NCBI RefSeq assembly: GCF_022682495.2
Contig: NC_071397.1
Coordinates: 7,655,082-7,719,081 of the forward strand
Length of the DNA: 64,000 nt
Reading direction: 5' to 3'
From: Desmodus rotundus
Lineage: Eukaryota > Chordata > Mammalia > Chiroptera > Phyllostomidae
This document shows positions 1 through 11,000 of this stretch, one piece after another; positions within the stretch are counted from its first letter, which is position 1; every line of letters starts with the position of its first letter. The notes under the pieces were generated by a model that had not been told where the DNA came from, made no database searches, and saw only the letters and a program-made list of their open reading frames with translations. The position numbers were made by a program, and so were the translations under genes.

Positions 1-121
1 CATGTCTGGGTTGCAGGCCAGGTCCCCAGCAGGGGGCATATGAGAAGCATCCCTACATTGATGTTTCTCTCTCCCTCTCTTTCTCTCTCCCTTCCCCTCT
101 CTCAAAATTAAAAAAAAAAAT
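1..121 (+). mobile_element. VES-type tRNA-derived SINE, 3' part, cut by window edge
   Basis: The sequence starts inside the element at the catgtctgggttgcaggcc segment. It runs through the CT-rich body (ctctccctctctttctctct) to an A-rich tail near 107-121. It matches the downstream half of the four other VES copies in this window in opposite orientation. The tRNA-like head is missing because the window begins here. Confidence 0.85.
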
Positions 122-645
122 TTAATAGTATTGTAAGAAAAAAAGCCAGAGTTTATGGGTGCATACTGGCCAGCCTTTCAGGGCACCCAGCAGGGTGGAG
201 GAGGGATGGTGGATGGATGCAGAGTCAAAAGGAGGTGCCTGACACAACAATCAGGTCACAGCCTCTTCGTGAAAGACACACTCTGAAATTATGGTAGGTT
301 TCTTTCCATCACATAAACTGGCAACATTTCTGTTAGCAGAAAACATGAATAGCCATTTTAAGTTAAGTTGCTCCAATGTGTAAAATTTAATTAAGCTCAC
401 ATGTTCTAAAGCACAATTTGAAATTGCAACCCCAAGCACTTACCCAGGAAAAACAACAAAAGCATAAGAGCCTTCTGAGTGTTTTTTTTTTTTCTATTAA
501 TGTTCATTTGGCATTTGTTCATTCAATTTAACACTAGCAAACACATCTACAGATGATATCTATAGCTGATACCAGAGAAAGAAATCACAGCCTACTGGTT
601 ACTATTTGCTGTCAGATGTCTTCCCCTCCACCTGCCCCTCAGTCT
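120..645. other. Intronic sequence, nothing recognised
   Basis: AT-rich and unique-looking, with a T run at 481-493. I see no convincing repeat, exon or RNA gene. Confidence 0.5.
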
Positions 646-1480
646 CATAAGGAACTACATCTCCCAGGCTCCTTTGCCCTCGGGCTTCCAGATAGAGCTG
701 GCCAATGGAAGCACTGGAGGAAGACTGGAGGGGAGGAGGGGAGAAGCCAGTGTTTCTTCCTCTTTTTCTGCTTCTCCTGAGTGTGGAGAGTGGGACCAAT
801 ACAATGGCATTGGTCCAATTAAGACAGCATAAAGTACATAAAACAAAGTGGAGTCACTTATGCCAACTAAAACGGCTGTCAGTCAGCCATGACGCTGTAG
901 TGCAAGAGGAAAATTACCTAAGTCCAAGCAAACACATCTGGCAAGTAGACATATTTGCCCATGTGGTCAGAGCAGACAGGTCTGCAGAGCTGGACAACCC
1001 GTGGGCTCCTGGGGGGATTCCACACTTGCCAGCAGGGGTGTCAAGACATTTATGAAAAAGACCCAGAGGGGTGGAGTCCACCATTTTCAAGATATAGCTG
1101 ATGCAGGCTCCAGACCATTGCTGAGACAGCCGAGCCCCACACACCAGAGTGCTGCTCCTCGCCATGCTGATCTCCCGTGGCATCGGCCACTGGAGGCTCT
1201 GCCCTGCTGGACTGAGGACTTCACCTGCCCTGCTGCCCACCTGGCTCTGGAGATCCTTCCTTGCAAGACACTGATCACTCCTTAGCCCACTGAGCTGCCT
1301 CCCGCACCTGCAGACTGAGACACTGGGACTCGGGTTCGTTATCGCCCACTGATTGCTGTATGTGTTATATTTCTCTTAGACTGTTAGAGCGTGAGTAGGA
1401 TAGTAATGTGTGTTGATGTTCTGCTTTAAAGTGAACCTGCATTCAATAAACGCTGAGTGAATAGCAGAGTTACTGTGTGT
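645..1480 (+). repeat. LTR-like ancient repeat, family not certain
   Basis: It opens with aactacatctcccaggctc and then gctggccaatggaagcac, a signature shared with copies near 2985, 24455 and 49080. A polyadenylation-type AATAAA occurs at 1446. Similar sequences are common in mammals and look like old LTRs (MaLR-like). The 5' part is convincing; the right boundary is a guess. Confidence 0.45.
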
Positions 1481-2035
1481 GACCCTGGTCTATGACTTGG
1501 TGCTGGGCTGCTCAGCAGGCAGCTAGCCGAGCAGTCGCCCAGCTGACTTATAGGAAAGGCTACATCACCAGCAGACGCTCATGACACTGAGCCTCCTGTA
1601 TGATCCCAGCTTCCAGGGTTCTAGCTCCTGCCAGATGGATCCGGACCTGAGGCTCTGACCATACCGTCTCCCCCACGTTCCTCCATCCATGCACGGGAGT
1701 GGGTGGTGGTAGTGGCTTTGGGCTGTAGCTAACATCTGCAATGCCCCACTGTCCCCCTCACCAACCCACAGCAATTCTGTCACCCATATAATCCAACCCC
1801 TCCATGTACTAAATTCCCGTTATATACAGAGTGTTCTTTTTTTCCTGGTGGCATCCCAAGTGACACAGGGACACAACCTTCACATGACAAGAATATTCTG
1901 CTTATGAACTTACCATTTTCTCCTCACACATGGGGAAAAGACCATCGTTACTTCACATCAGCAGCAGCACGTCTTGGCCCTGCCTAGTAGACCTCCAGCC
2001 TTAGGAAGCACTTCCACGCCCGCTCTGAATCACTC
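1480..2035. other. Intronic sequence, nothing recognised
   Basis: No repeat family, exon or RNA gene recognised. Short open frames here lack protein-like composition. Confidence 0.5.
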
Positions 2036-2039
2036 GTCA

Positions 2040-2325
2040 CTCCCCAAACAGACCCCCTTGAGCCTTTGCACTCAGCAGCCCCCCTTCCTGGAAACCTCTT
2101 CTCTCTTTCTTCATCTGGTGACCTCACTCATCCTTTAAGACCTGCTCCTGCTCTCCTGTCCCACAGCCCTTTGTCCACTCCTCTGGTGGAGCGCTTCTCC
2201 GTCTGTGCCTGTGTCTCCCACGAGGCTGCGGCCTGCGTCTTACTCATCTCTGCATCTCCGCTGCCAATCATGATATCTGACTTGAAGTCACTGCTGAGTA
2301 AATATTTACTCTGTGGTTGAGCAGT
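2040..2325 (+). repeat. L2 LINE 3' fragment
   Basis: The order of segments is that of the L2 3' end: agcctttgcactcagcagc, ttcctggaaacctcttct, a tcatcctttaagacctgct segment, and finally a gctgagtaaatatttact tail. It is strongly diverged and non-coding. Confidence 0.65.
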
Positions 2326-2329
2326 GAAG

Positions 2330-2980
2330 GAAAGAGTGCTTTGTGCAGTGTGAAGGCCTATACAGCTGTAAGAGATTCTTATTTCAGCACGAGGGCTGGC
2401 TAATGGTGACTCTCAGACGCTGGCTGGTGTGAGGAGTTTCCAGAGAGGCATTTCTCTGTATCTTCGAGGCTCACTGCATGGCCACCTGACAACGTTTATG
2501 GATGTGATGTAGATAAGTGTTTGGGATGTGTGAATGCAGGTGTGTAGGTACATGGGTGTGCATGTGTGTGACAGCGTGTGGGGGCATGTCTGTGTGTCTA
2601 AGTATCACTTGCAAACTGGGTGTGTGGTTATTTGTAAGCATGTGTGTGTGTGACAGAGAGAGAGAGAAAGAGAGAGAATAGGTGTTCGTGTATATACGGT
2701 CTGTAAAGATTCTGATCCCGGGCTACGCTGGTCACTGCTCTGCCTCCTCCTGCCCACTCCCCTAACTGCCCGGCTCCCAGAGGCTTCCATATGTCCCCTG
2801 ACACTTCTGAGATGACTCTTCATGTGACCTCTTCCGGAGACACTTGCAGGCCAAGCCTGCTCCTTCCTAAGTGCTACCATTAAAGGCATTTGTGTCATCC
2901 GGGAATGGGAATGGGAGAGAGCCTCAGGGCCTCTACCCGAAGCCTGTGAGCTGACTACCAAAGTCCACTCTCCCCCTTCC
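2330..2980. other. Intronic stretch with TG- and GA-rich low complexity
   Basis: Interrupted TG/CATG repeats occupy about 2510-2655, followed by a gagagagaaagagagag tract to about 2680. The rest is unremarkable. Confidence 0.6.
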
Positions 2981-2984
2981 CTGA

Positions 2985-3330
2985 GCTCACTCCAGACTAC
3001 ATTCCCCAGGCTCCCTTGCAGCTGGGGCTGTCCAAGTGCTAACCTCTGGCAAATGAAATGTGTTGGCAGTAGTGTGTGGGACCTCTGGGCCAGTCCTTAA
3101 AAGAGAGGGAGCGCCTGTCCCTCCTTTCCCTTCTGCTGTCTGGACCCTGGGTGTGGTGACAACAAGGCCCAAGGGTGGCGGAGACCCGGTGCCTGAATCT
3201 CCAAGTGAAGAAGTCTTCCTGACTAACCTGGTATGCCACCCTGGGCTGTTAGGGGAGTCAGAAGTCCTATTCTATTGTACCTGAGCCTTGAATGCGTTTG
3301 CAACAGTAATTAGCCTCTTCTGATTAATAT
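2985..3330 (+). repeat. LTR-like ancient repeat, family not certain
   Basis: It contains gactacattccccaggctc, then ttgcagctggggctgtcc and ctggcaaatgaaatgtgt. This is the same architecture as at 645, 24455, 49080 and 57375. It is probably an old MaLR-type LTR. Confidence 0.5.
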
Positions 3331-3870
3331 GGCCACCTTCAGATGAGGTGAACCCGAGGAGTCTGTTACTGTTACATGTAGGTGTGTGACAGATAAGGGC
3401 AGGTAAGTGTATATTTGTGTACGAGGGAGAAATTGGTGCCAGTGACTACATACGAACTGCAGTTCTTGCTTCCTTGGAGTCGTCAGCAAATGCCACCTCT
3501 TTAATTTCCAGCCTCTGTCCCCCTTTCAGCCACTACTTCTCAGGTGCTCTTCCCTCCCCCACCATCCCTGGTGATGCACAGCTGCCTGCTGGGCCCCAGC
3601 ACTAATTTGGAGAAGCCACGTCAAGCTTCCCCACTGAACTTCCCTGGCTCTGCACCCTCATTACTGACTCTTCACAGAACCACTGGCCTGTGCCAACCTC
3701 TGCGGCCAGACGCGAGACCTCAGGGCACGAAAAGGCCTCATTATACCAAGGCGAGCGGTCCTGGCTCCCGAAACTCTCCCTTTTCCTGCAAGCCCCAAAG
3801 GGGCCTGTTTGCTTCCCTGCACAAGCTGCAAGGAGTGGTGGAGATGTGGCTGTTTCTGTCTGGCACACAA
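3330..3870. other. Intronic sequence, nothing recognised
   Basis: A moderately GC-rich, T/C-rich stretch at 3480-3800. No domain-like protein and no repeat family recognised. Confidence 0.45.
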
Positions 3871-4090
3871 TTGACTGACTGCTTCCCATGTGCTGAGCAC
3901 TTGACAGGCAGGGTCTCTTTGCTTCTGCACACTGACGCTAAGAGGCAGGAATAATTATGCTCACGTTACAGATGAAGAAACTGAGTCTCAGGCAGATGGG
4001 TGACCAGCTCACATTCACACAGCTGGAAAGCGGCTGAGCCAGTGTCGTAAGCCAGGTCTGCCAAGCCACAGAGCATGGTCTTCCCCTTAC
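3870..4090 (-). repeat. MIR SINE
   Basis: Reverse-oriented MIR core: acagatgaagaaactgagtc, then gggtgaccagctcac. The preceding gctgagcacttgacaggc is also typical. Confidence 0.7.
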
Positions 4091-4189
4091 TGTAGTATCT
4101 CGAACTGAATTGAGCAGAATCAGATTTCGGCAGGAAGCAAGTCTAGAGTTAGACTGTTTGATAGCAATTAAAAATATTCATCTTACTAC

Positions 4190-4440
4190 AATGACAGCTA
4201 ACATTGACTGAACTCTTACTACATGCTGATACATGTCAAACAGTTTTGAGTAAGCCACATGAATCAACTAAGTAATGTAATCCTCATAGTAACCCTGCGA
4301 GGGATGGACTATTATTATTCCCATTTTACAGATGAAAAAAATCAGGCTCAGAGAGGTTGAGTGACTTGCCCAAGGTCTCACAGGGATAAGGTGTTTGTGT
4401 TTAGGTAAGATTTGAACCCAGCACTCTCATATTACCTCAG
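4190..4440 (-). repeat. MIR SINE, near full length
   Basis: It shows cattttacagatgaaaaaaa, ctcagagaggttgagtgact, tgcccaaggtctcacagg and gatttgaacccagc, in the order of a reverse-oriented MIR. Confidence 0.85.
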
Positions 4441-4575
4441 CATTCAATCCTCGCGATAACCCTGGGAAGTACTCTTCTTAATTTTGCTCCCCACTTTAGA
4501 GACAGTGACTAACTTGATTGCCCTGAAGTCACGAGGCTAAATTAGAGGTGCAGATGGGATTCCAGTGAGTGATGA
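4440..4575 (-). repeat. MIR SINE fragment
   Basis: A second, more decayed reverse MIR directly abuts the previous one: cctcgcgataaccctggg, ccactttagagacagtgact, then ccctgaagtcacgaggct. Confidence 0.6.
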
Positions 4576-4639
4576 GGAATGTCTTGCTACTTCTGAATGC
4601 TCACGGGAGGTCTGAAGGAAGAAAGGAAGCCACAGGGAT

Positions 4640-4835
4640 ATCTGTAGACAGGTTCTCTGCAGAGGAAGCTGCCAGTGCAAAGGCACTGAGGCAGAAAGAG
4701 TGAGGAGGCTGGTACAGCCCGAACAGAGTGAGGGAAAGGGAGCGTGGTAGAAAATTAGATCACCAAGGAAGCAGCCAGAAGCCAGGTTCTGGAGGGCTTA
4801 TGAATATATTCAGTCTTACGTTCCAACTCCAAGGA
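4640..4835 (+). repeat. Mammalian-wide ancient repeat, unassigned
   Basis: The segment ccagtgcaaaggcactgagg, then gaggctggtacagcc and ccaggttctggagggctta, is a motif series I know from many mammalian introns. I cannot name the family with certainty. Confidence 0.45.
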
Positions 4836-5880
4836 TTTGCTGGGTGCCCATGTTGAGAGGGACTTTGAGGCTGTGTTTAAATTCAGTAGGACACAGGGCT
4901 ATGAGTCTGGGAGCACATGTGTCTCAGATTTGTTGTTTCTGGCCCAGGGATCAGGGAGCAGTTAGAATGACTGGAATCACCGGTACAAGTGGTAGAATCC
5001 CCTCCTCTGGTGTCTGGTGTGGGATGCTAGCCTTCCCTAAACTCACGGCCCTGAGTGATGACAGGGGAGGGCACATGGCTGCTCCTTACACAGGGATTGT
5101 CCTGGAGCTGGAATGATTCTGTGAGGGCTCCAAGGGTCAGAAGCCTCTTACCAACTTCTGAGAAGGACCATGGGTTGCGGCCCCAGTGCCTTTGCCCCTC
5201 CTGAGAACACGTGGAGAGCCAGGTTCCCCGAGGCACTGATTGGCAGTGGCCTTGCCCTGTCTGCAAGTAGAGGAGCCACACTCAACACAATGGAGAATCT
5301 GAGGCAGAGCGCCCAACACCCTTCGCGCAGACCTAGGTCAGCGCCTGGCAGCTCAGCTCAGCTCAGCTCGAGGGTTTGTGTTATAAAGGACGGGGTGATG
5401 CTGCACCAAAGGAGGCAAATCTCTGGTCGTGGAAATCCAGGCCTCGGGATGTGTGTGAGCTGGGGACTGAGAGACTTGGGCTGCGCCCGGGGCCTGGCTG
5501 GGCCGGCAGGAAGACATCATGGCTTCCACACCCGCAGCAGGACGTGTTTTCTGCCCCATGTGACTCTAGAAGTCTCTTTCAGAAGACACGTGGTGACAGT
5601 GTTAGTTAAGCTCTGGCTCAGCAATTGCAGCCTTTACTGCAAATTAGGTCAAAGTGAGCCAAGCCCCAGCAGGCTGCCTTTGTACTCATCTCCCACCTGG
5701 TGAGAGGTGAGGATGTGGCCCCTGGAGGCGCTGCCTTTGCTCCCAGACTTAGGAAGCATGGCAGACCCAGCTGCCTGGCCAGTGTCTGGGGAACCAGCAG
5801 GCCCTGTGTGTGGTGGAGACAGCAGAGTCAGGGCAGCAGCTGCACCCTGCTCCATGGCACTCCTTCATGGAAAGGATAAA
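4835..5880. other. Intronic sequence with short (AGCTC)n run
   Basis: GC-rich and mostly unrecognised. A short pentamer run cagctcagctcagctcagct lies at 5348-5368. Confidence 0.5.
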
Positions 5881-5884
5881 GCCA

Positions 5885-6090
5885 GGGATCAGAGCCTGAG
5901 TGCTTGTATTGGACCAGCAGGGTTCAAATCCCAGAGCTGTCACTTACTGGCTGTGTGACCTTGGGCAAGCCACTTAACCTCTCTGTGAAGGGAAGAGATG
6001 ATAGGCCTCCCTCACAGGATTGCCGAGAGGACTGCCTGAGTTGGTGCCTGTGACTGGAACCATGACTGGTCCATAGTGAGTGCTCAGTGT
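5885..6090 (+). repeat. MIR SINE, near full length
   Basis: Forward MIR: gggttcaaatcccagagct, cacttactggctgtgtgac, cttgggcaagccacttaacc, then a catagtgagtgctcagtg tail. Confidence 0.9.
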
Positions 6091-6800
6091 CTGCGCTCTG
6101 CTTGCTTCCAGGGAGATGCTGGGCCCAGCTTTACGCAGCCCCTAGTGGCCCAGAATCCCCGCTCCCATCGGGCTGTGGTGACAGCTGCTGCTTCCTCCAG
6201 CCAGCCCCAATTCTGCCCTACGGGGACACCCAGAACAAGGTGTTTCTGTCTTTAACATATGTCGGTGCTTCCCAAATTGTGCAGCAGCTCTCTCAACCCA
6301 CCGAGTCTTTGATTCTCCAGAATTAACATTTGCATTCCTCCTGACGATTTCCCTGGGACACAGTTTCCAGCTTGCATCCTGGCTGCTCCCTGCTGATCAC
6401 ACAACCTTTGTCTCTGACCCTCCTTTTCCAGGAGGTCTGAACACAGAGAACTGGGTCAGACCTCACATTCCTCCAAACAGACATCACACTTCTGGTGAGG
6501 CCCCGCGGGAAGCTGTATACCGATGGTGGCTTCCACTGAGCAGGCTGTCAATGGGTGTGTCCTGCGATGTCCCGAAGGTTGCTATTAAGCCATTTTGCAC
6601 CCAGTCTATTCCTTCTGAGTGGCATTTCTACCACTACAGGCTGAGAGACTCAGGCAAGCTCCTCAGCCCACGGCAACAGCCCCCCTCCTTATCTTTCTCT
6701 CTCTTTCTCATTCTCTCTGTCTCCCCTCATCCAAGTCTCTAAGAATGTGGAACTTACCTCCGTATTGAACTGTCTTTAGCTCCCAGGCCCCAAGAACTAG
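6090..6800. other. Intronic sequence, nothing recognised
   Basis: A C/T-rich patch (tctttctctctctttctc) lies near 6690-6720. No other recognisable feature. Confidence 0.5.
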
Positions 6801-7000
6801 GTCAGCATGTCTCAGAGGAAAAGGTAGGGGCTTTGTAATCAAACAGAAATCTCTCTTGGAAAGCTGGTTCTGCCCCAAACCCACTGTGTGACTCGGGTCG
6901 TTTCTCCTGTCTCCGAACCTCGATTTGCTCACATGTGTAGTGAGGATGGCAGCATCAGCCTCCCGTGCTGAGTGTGAGAGATTCAGTACAATGGGGATGT
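6800..7000 (+). repeat. MIR SINE
   Basis: Forward, diverged MIR: ggggctttgtaatcaaac, cccactgtgtgactcggg, then tttgctcacatgtgtagtg. Confidence 0.65.
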
Positions 7001-7320
7001 GGCAGCCCCTTCTGCCCCGCTCCCAGAGCCATTTGGTGCCCCAATAACCATGACGATGACGAAGATTGTTGCCATTTTTCTCCTTGAGGAGCTGAGAAAA
7101 GCTTTCTCAAAAACAATCCATCACTTACAGAAACAACGCAGAAGGTGTCAAACCAATTATACGTTGTTACAAACACAGGAGTATGCAGAGCGAAGAACCT
7201 CCACCAGAACACACAGACGCCGGGCCAGTGCCGCCCAGTGATGAGCCCGATCAGACAGTTCTCCCCTGCTGGCAGTTTGTGCCATCCAGGGGCAAAATCA
7301 CCTGCAGCACCGACCTCCTC
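7000..7320. other. Intronic sequence, nothing recognised
   Basis: No repeat family or exon recognised. Confidence 0.45.
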
Positions 7321-7335
7321 AAAATTGGCATCACA

Positions 7336-7440
7336 GAGCTCTCCCCGGCTATACGTATACTAACATTGGAACGATACAGGGAAGATTTGTGGGGCCCTGG
7401 ACATGGAAGACACACAAATTCAAGAAGCATTCCATGCTGT
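7336..7440 (+). pseudogene. U6 snRNA pseudogene (retrocopy)
   Basis: The 105 bases align over the full length of U6 snRNA, starting gagctctccccggctatacg against the U6 5' stem. It keeps attggaacgatacag and cacacaaattc nearly intact and ends agaagcattccatgctgt. By eye it is about 80 percent identical with one small deletion. It has no terminal T run, and no TATA/PSE-like promoter was seen upstream, so it is not an active pol III gene. It abuts an L1 3' end in the same orientation (see findings). Confidence 0.88.
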
Positions 7441-7795
7441 GTAAGGCCATATTCTGACGCATCCTAGGACAGGGAGGGAACTTGAGGACGTTATGCTAAG
7501 TGAAATAAGCCAGACGCAAAAGGACAGACACTGTGTCTCCCCTTACATGAGGCACCTAGAGCGGTCATAGTCAGAGAGGCAGACAGTAGATGGGAGCTGG
7601 GGGGAGAGGGTGGCAGTTGGTGTTTAAGGGGTGCAGAGTTCCTGTCTGGGGTGATGAGAAAGCCACAGAGATGGGTGGCGGTGATGACGCATAGCAGTGT
7701 GAATGTACTGAATACCACTGAGCTGCCCACTTAAACGTGGTTAAAATAGCAATTTTTACGTTGTCTGTATTTTAGCACAATTTTAACAATGGCAG
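7441..7795 (+). repeat. L1 LINE 3' end
   Basis: Contains ttatgctaagtgaaataagc (7490-7510), gtgaatgtactgaatacc and cttaaacgtggttaaaatag. These are hallmark words of the end of mammalian L1M elements, followed by a decayed A-rich end. The first 20 or so bases next to U6 are too diverged to assign firmly. Confidence 0.85.
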
Positions 7796-7809
7796 AAAAT
7801 GTTATCACA

Positions 7810-8104
7810 AAGCAAATCCTGCCAGGTGGGCAGGAAGAACAGAGATCGTTGGAACCATATTTATCGCTTCAGTGGGGCTGATGCGCATGTGGGTGGAAGT
7901 CCCCCTCGGCAGGAGCTCCTTGGTTCTCTTGCCCATGGGCTTGGTTGGCCCCGTCAGATTTGGGATGGTCGGCAGCATTTGGGGAAGGACCTGTGTGGGG
8001 TAGGGTGGCCCCTGGCCGTATCCTTGTCCCGATGGGGGGAGAACAGGGCAGCTCCAGAGCGGGACTTGGTGTGAGTCAAATGCAAAGGCAAAGAGGTTGT
8101 GGAA
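7810..8104. other. Intronic sequence, nothing recognised
   Basis: Unique-looking, GC-moderate sequence between the chimera and a MIR cluster. Confidence 0.45.
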
Positions 8105-8330
8105 GGTAAAGCACAGTGGTTCCCAGCATCCACTGTGGTCTCCACTGGGCCTGGACTCAAACCCCGCTCTCTGCTAATGACCGGCTGTGTGACCTGAGGG
8201 AGATTATTCAGCTCTCTCTGCCTATTCACATAGGAACTCTAGGACCTACTGGGTAGGACTATTGCCAGGGTTGTGGGGTGACGGGTGTTCCACACTTAGC
8301 ATGGTGCTTGGCAACAGGTAAGTGAACCGT
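8105..8330 (+). repeat. MIR SINE
   Basis: Forward MIR: aagcacagtggttcccagc, cctggactcaaaccccgct, ccggctgtgtgacctgagg, then a cacttagcatggtgcttgg tail. Confidence 0.85.
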
Positions 8331-8499
8331 GAACACTAGGTTCTGTCTCAGTGACGATGGCAGAGTCAACGACGGCCCTTCAGACAAGAAACCAAGGTGA
8401 AATGAAGTCTTCAGTCATTTCATGGCTGAGTTTTGGGGACCTGCCTTTCCCCCCGATTACCATCCCCTCCCTCTGCCAAGTCAGAAATTTCTTGAAGAG

Positions 8500-8715
8500 A
8501 GGGATGGTATCAAGCTCCAGGCTTGAATCTGGGCTATGGTGAAAAACGCTGACTTACTGGGCAACGTAGGCGGGTCATTTCACATCCCTGAGCCTCACTC
8601 AGCTTTGTCTGCCTGCACGATGCATTAATAAAATTGACCATATGGCACCGTTGTGGAAATTAAATACAGTATTCGTTTGGTACTGAGTACAGAACTTGGA
8701 ATATGCTTAGTTTAT
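8500..8715 (+). repeat. MIR SINE
   Basis: Forward, diverged MIR: caggcttgaatctgggct, cacatccctgagcctcac, then gttgtggaaattaaatac and gagtacagaacttgg. Confidence 0.7.
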
Positions 8716-8754
8716 GTAATAAAAAGGAGCCATGATGATGTTTGATTTGGTGTG

Positions 8755-8940
8755 TGAAGGTCAGCTTCAAATCCAGACCCACCATCTGCTAGCTGAGCAA
8801 CTTTGAACAAGGAGTTATCACTCCTCCGAATCTCAGCTTTCTCATCTGTCAAATGGGAATGATGATACTGCTACTCAGTCCATAGGATTATTGAGAAAAC
8901 CTGCACAGATGTGTCTCTTGGACATGGTGTATAAGGGCAA
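8755..8940 (+). repeat. MIR SINE
   Basis: Forward MIR: gcttcaaatccagacccacc, ctgagcaactttgaacaagg, then ctttctcatctgtcaaatgg. Confidence 0.8.
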
Positions 8941-9450
8941 AGCATCTACAAATGGGAACTGTTGTTTTTTAAATAGTGGGGACACTCAGCACCCATGCAC
9001 GAATGAGTGGCCAAGACACTGACTGGCGCTTCCTTGAGGGCTGCTCCATGCGGCATGTCTGGAGGAGGCTGGACCCATGATGGACTGGCCTGCCGGATGC
9101 CCGCTGTGCTGGCTGCAGCATCATCTTGTCCGCTGCTTCACCCCGCAGAGATACTTTCCAGCCAGCGGTCAGGAGGTGCCTGCTCAGCACTTCTCTGGAC
9201 TGTGTTTCTGCTGATCCTCCCTGGATACCAGCGCCTCTCCAAGCAGGTTGGCCAGGAAAGGATTTATCAGGGGTGGGGAGAGAAATGACCTCTGGTGTGA
9301 GACCTCAGGTGGGCAGTGGGAAGGCTGCACTGTCCAGCCAAGTGAGAGGCCCTGACACGATCCCAACCCTGGAGTCAGAGAAGGGGGGATGGGGGAGCAG
9401 AGCTGTCCACCCCCACCAAATATCCTCAGGTCCAACCTGAAGAAAGGACA
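8940..9450. other. Intronic sequence, nothing recognised
   Basis: GC-rich patch 9000-9260 without a recognisable protein or repeat. Confidence 0.45.
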
Positions 9451-9454
9451 AGGC

Positions 9455-9545
9455 TCTAAGGTTAGCTCTGTCTCGGGCTTGCTGTGTGGCCTTGACTAAA
9501 TCACTTTCTTTCTCTATGCTTCTATGTCCAATTCTGACATTCTAG
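9455..9545 (+). repeat. MIR SINE fragment
   Basis: Contains ctgtgtggccttgactaaat followed by cactttctttctctatgct, a short piece of the MIR core. Confidence 0.5.
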
Positions 9546-9589
9546 AATTCCACAGAAACAGCCATCAAAGGATGCCCAGCTCTGAGAGC

Positions 9590-9800
9590 ATACAGAATTT
9601 GGCACCAGGGTGACCTGGGCTCTGGGCTGAAATCCTGACTCATAACTTTATTGGGTGGATGATTTTACCCCTGTTACTTAACTTCCCAGAGCTTCAGTCT
9701 TGTTTATAAAAGCAGTTTGCAAACCTAATATTAAGAATCATATGAGGATCAGAAATAATGTATGCAAAGCATTGGCATATAATGTATACTCAATAAATCA
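9590..9800 (+). repeat. MIR SINE
   Basis: Forward, diverged MIR: ctgggctgaaatcctgact, ttacttaacttcccagagc, then atgcaaagcattggcatat and a tactcaataaatc end. Confidence 0.7.
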
Positions 9801-9829
9801 CATATGTATAGCAGGTCATTGAATAATGT

Positions 9830-9970
9830 TGCTTCATTTCAGGTTGGTTGTTCTAATGTTCATGAGATGCTGCAGGAATTTCACCTTTATCCTATGGCAA
9901 AGTTGGTTTTGTTATACATCATTTTATGTAAGTTGCAAAACCTATTGACAACGTTCAGTGAGGGCTTAAT
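9830..9970 (+). repeat. Unassigned ancient repeat, copy A
   Basis: Its blocks agatgctgcaggaattt, ggcaaagttggttttgttat and aaaacctattgacaacgttc align in the same order with a second copy at 28990-29150. Two homologous copies show it is an interspersed repeat. I cannot name the family. Confidence 0.6.
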
Positions 9971-9989
9971 GTGTATGGGGAACGTTTGC

Positions 9990-10118
9990 CTACTTTACCA
10001 TCTATCATTTACCTATCATCTGTTTGCTATCTATCTGTCTGTCTATGTATCATCTATCCATCACTATTGTCATCTTTTTTGTAGAGAACACTAACACCGC
10101 CCCCCCCCCCCCCCCCCC
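9990..10118 (+). repeat. (ATCT)n-type low complexity and 19-base poly-C
   Basis: Interrupted ATCT/TGTC tetranucleotides at 9998-10075, then an uninterrupted run of 19 C at 10100-10118 followed by gcccccgcc. Confidence 0.85.
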
Positions 10119-10129
10119 GCCCCCGCCAT

Positions 10130-11000
10130 CTCCTGGCAGGATCTCCTGCAGTGGCAGGTGAGCTAGCTGCCTGAGGGCACTGGTGGGTCGCCTTGGGGTT
10201 CAAGGTCTCTGAGGTGGGCAGGAAGATGAGTATGGGATTTACTCATTAGCCAGGAGCTTGCAGGTGAGGCTGGCCTAGCTTGGAGGTGCACTGTCCTGGT
10301 TTTAATTGGGAATAACTAAAAACAGCAGTTTTACTCTTTCCCCTTCCCAGCCCGTCTCCAAGCCTTGGGGACAGTCACCTCCTGTGGGGACAGTCAGCAC
10401 AGAATGGAGCCACTAAATGCCCTTCAGTGTCCCTGAAGGATGACCACATGGGCCTGCGATCTTAGTGTGGGAGTAAATCACATGCAAGTACATCACTTTC
10501 TCCCATCTGTCCTTTTTGGGGAGTGTCTCCAGCCCTGTTTGTTTGGGGACATGGATCTGAGGCCTCAGGAACTGCCTGCGGTGCTCCTGCTCCTGGTCTG
10601 GCTGGGGAGAGGCCATGCTGGGCTTCACAGGGCGCAAGGCTGATGAGGACAGCTCCCGTCCCTCTCCCATATGCAGGCAGGTGGAGGGTGAAGCCCAGCA
10701 GGGGAGCTGAGTAAGTGCCCACTGCCCAGTGTGTGAGTGTGAGGACAGTGTGCGTGTGTGTATGAATGTGTGTATATTGCTCAGTGTGAGTGCAAGTGTA
10801 TGCATTGCCTGGTGTGTATGTGTGTCCATAGGCTACTCTGTGTGTGGGTGAGCATGACTGTGTGCTACTGGGCAGTGTAAAAGCAACCCTAGTGTGTGAG
10901 CAGAGCTGAGAGGAGGGTGTTGGCTGGAGGCTGTGGGTGGATGCGAGCATTGAGATGAGGTAAGCATTTGAAGAAGCTGATGCCCTGGAGACGTCCTTGC
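10130..11000. other. Intronic sequence with TG-rich low complexity
   Basis: Interrupted TG repeats from about 10725 to 10860. The rest is not recognised. Confidence 0.5.

Larger units (their letters stand above)
7321..7809 (+). mobile_element. U6/L1 chimeric retrocopy with target-site duplication
   Basis: The U6 pseudogene and the L1 end lie in the same orientation, U6 first. They are flanked by aaaattggcatcaca (7321-7335), ending exactly where U6 begins, and aaaatgttatcaca (7796-7809), directly after the L1 end. The two flanks agree at 12 positions with two mismatches and one gap. This is the layout of known template-switch chimeras in which L1 reverse transcriptase jumps from L1 RNA to U6 RNA. 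Confidence 0.7.

Noticed and set aside
7336..7440. Active U6 snRNA gene
   Set aside because: No terminal T run, no TATA or PSE-like promoter seen upstream, about 20 percent diverged and joined to an L1 end.
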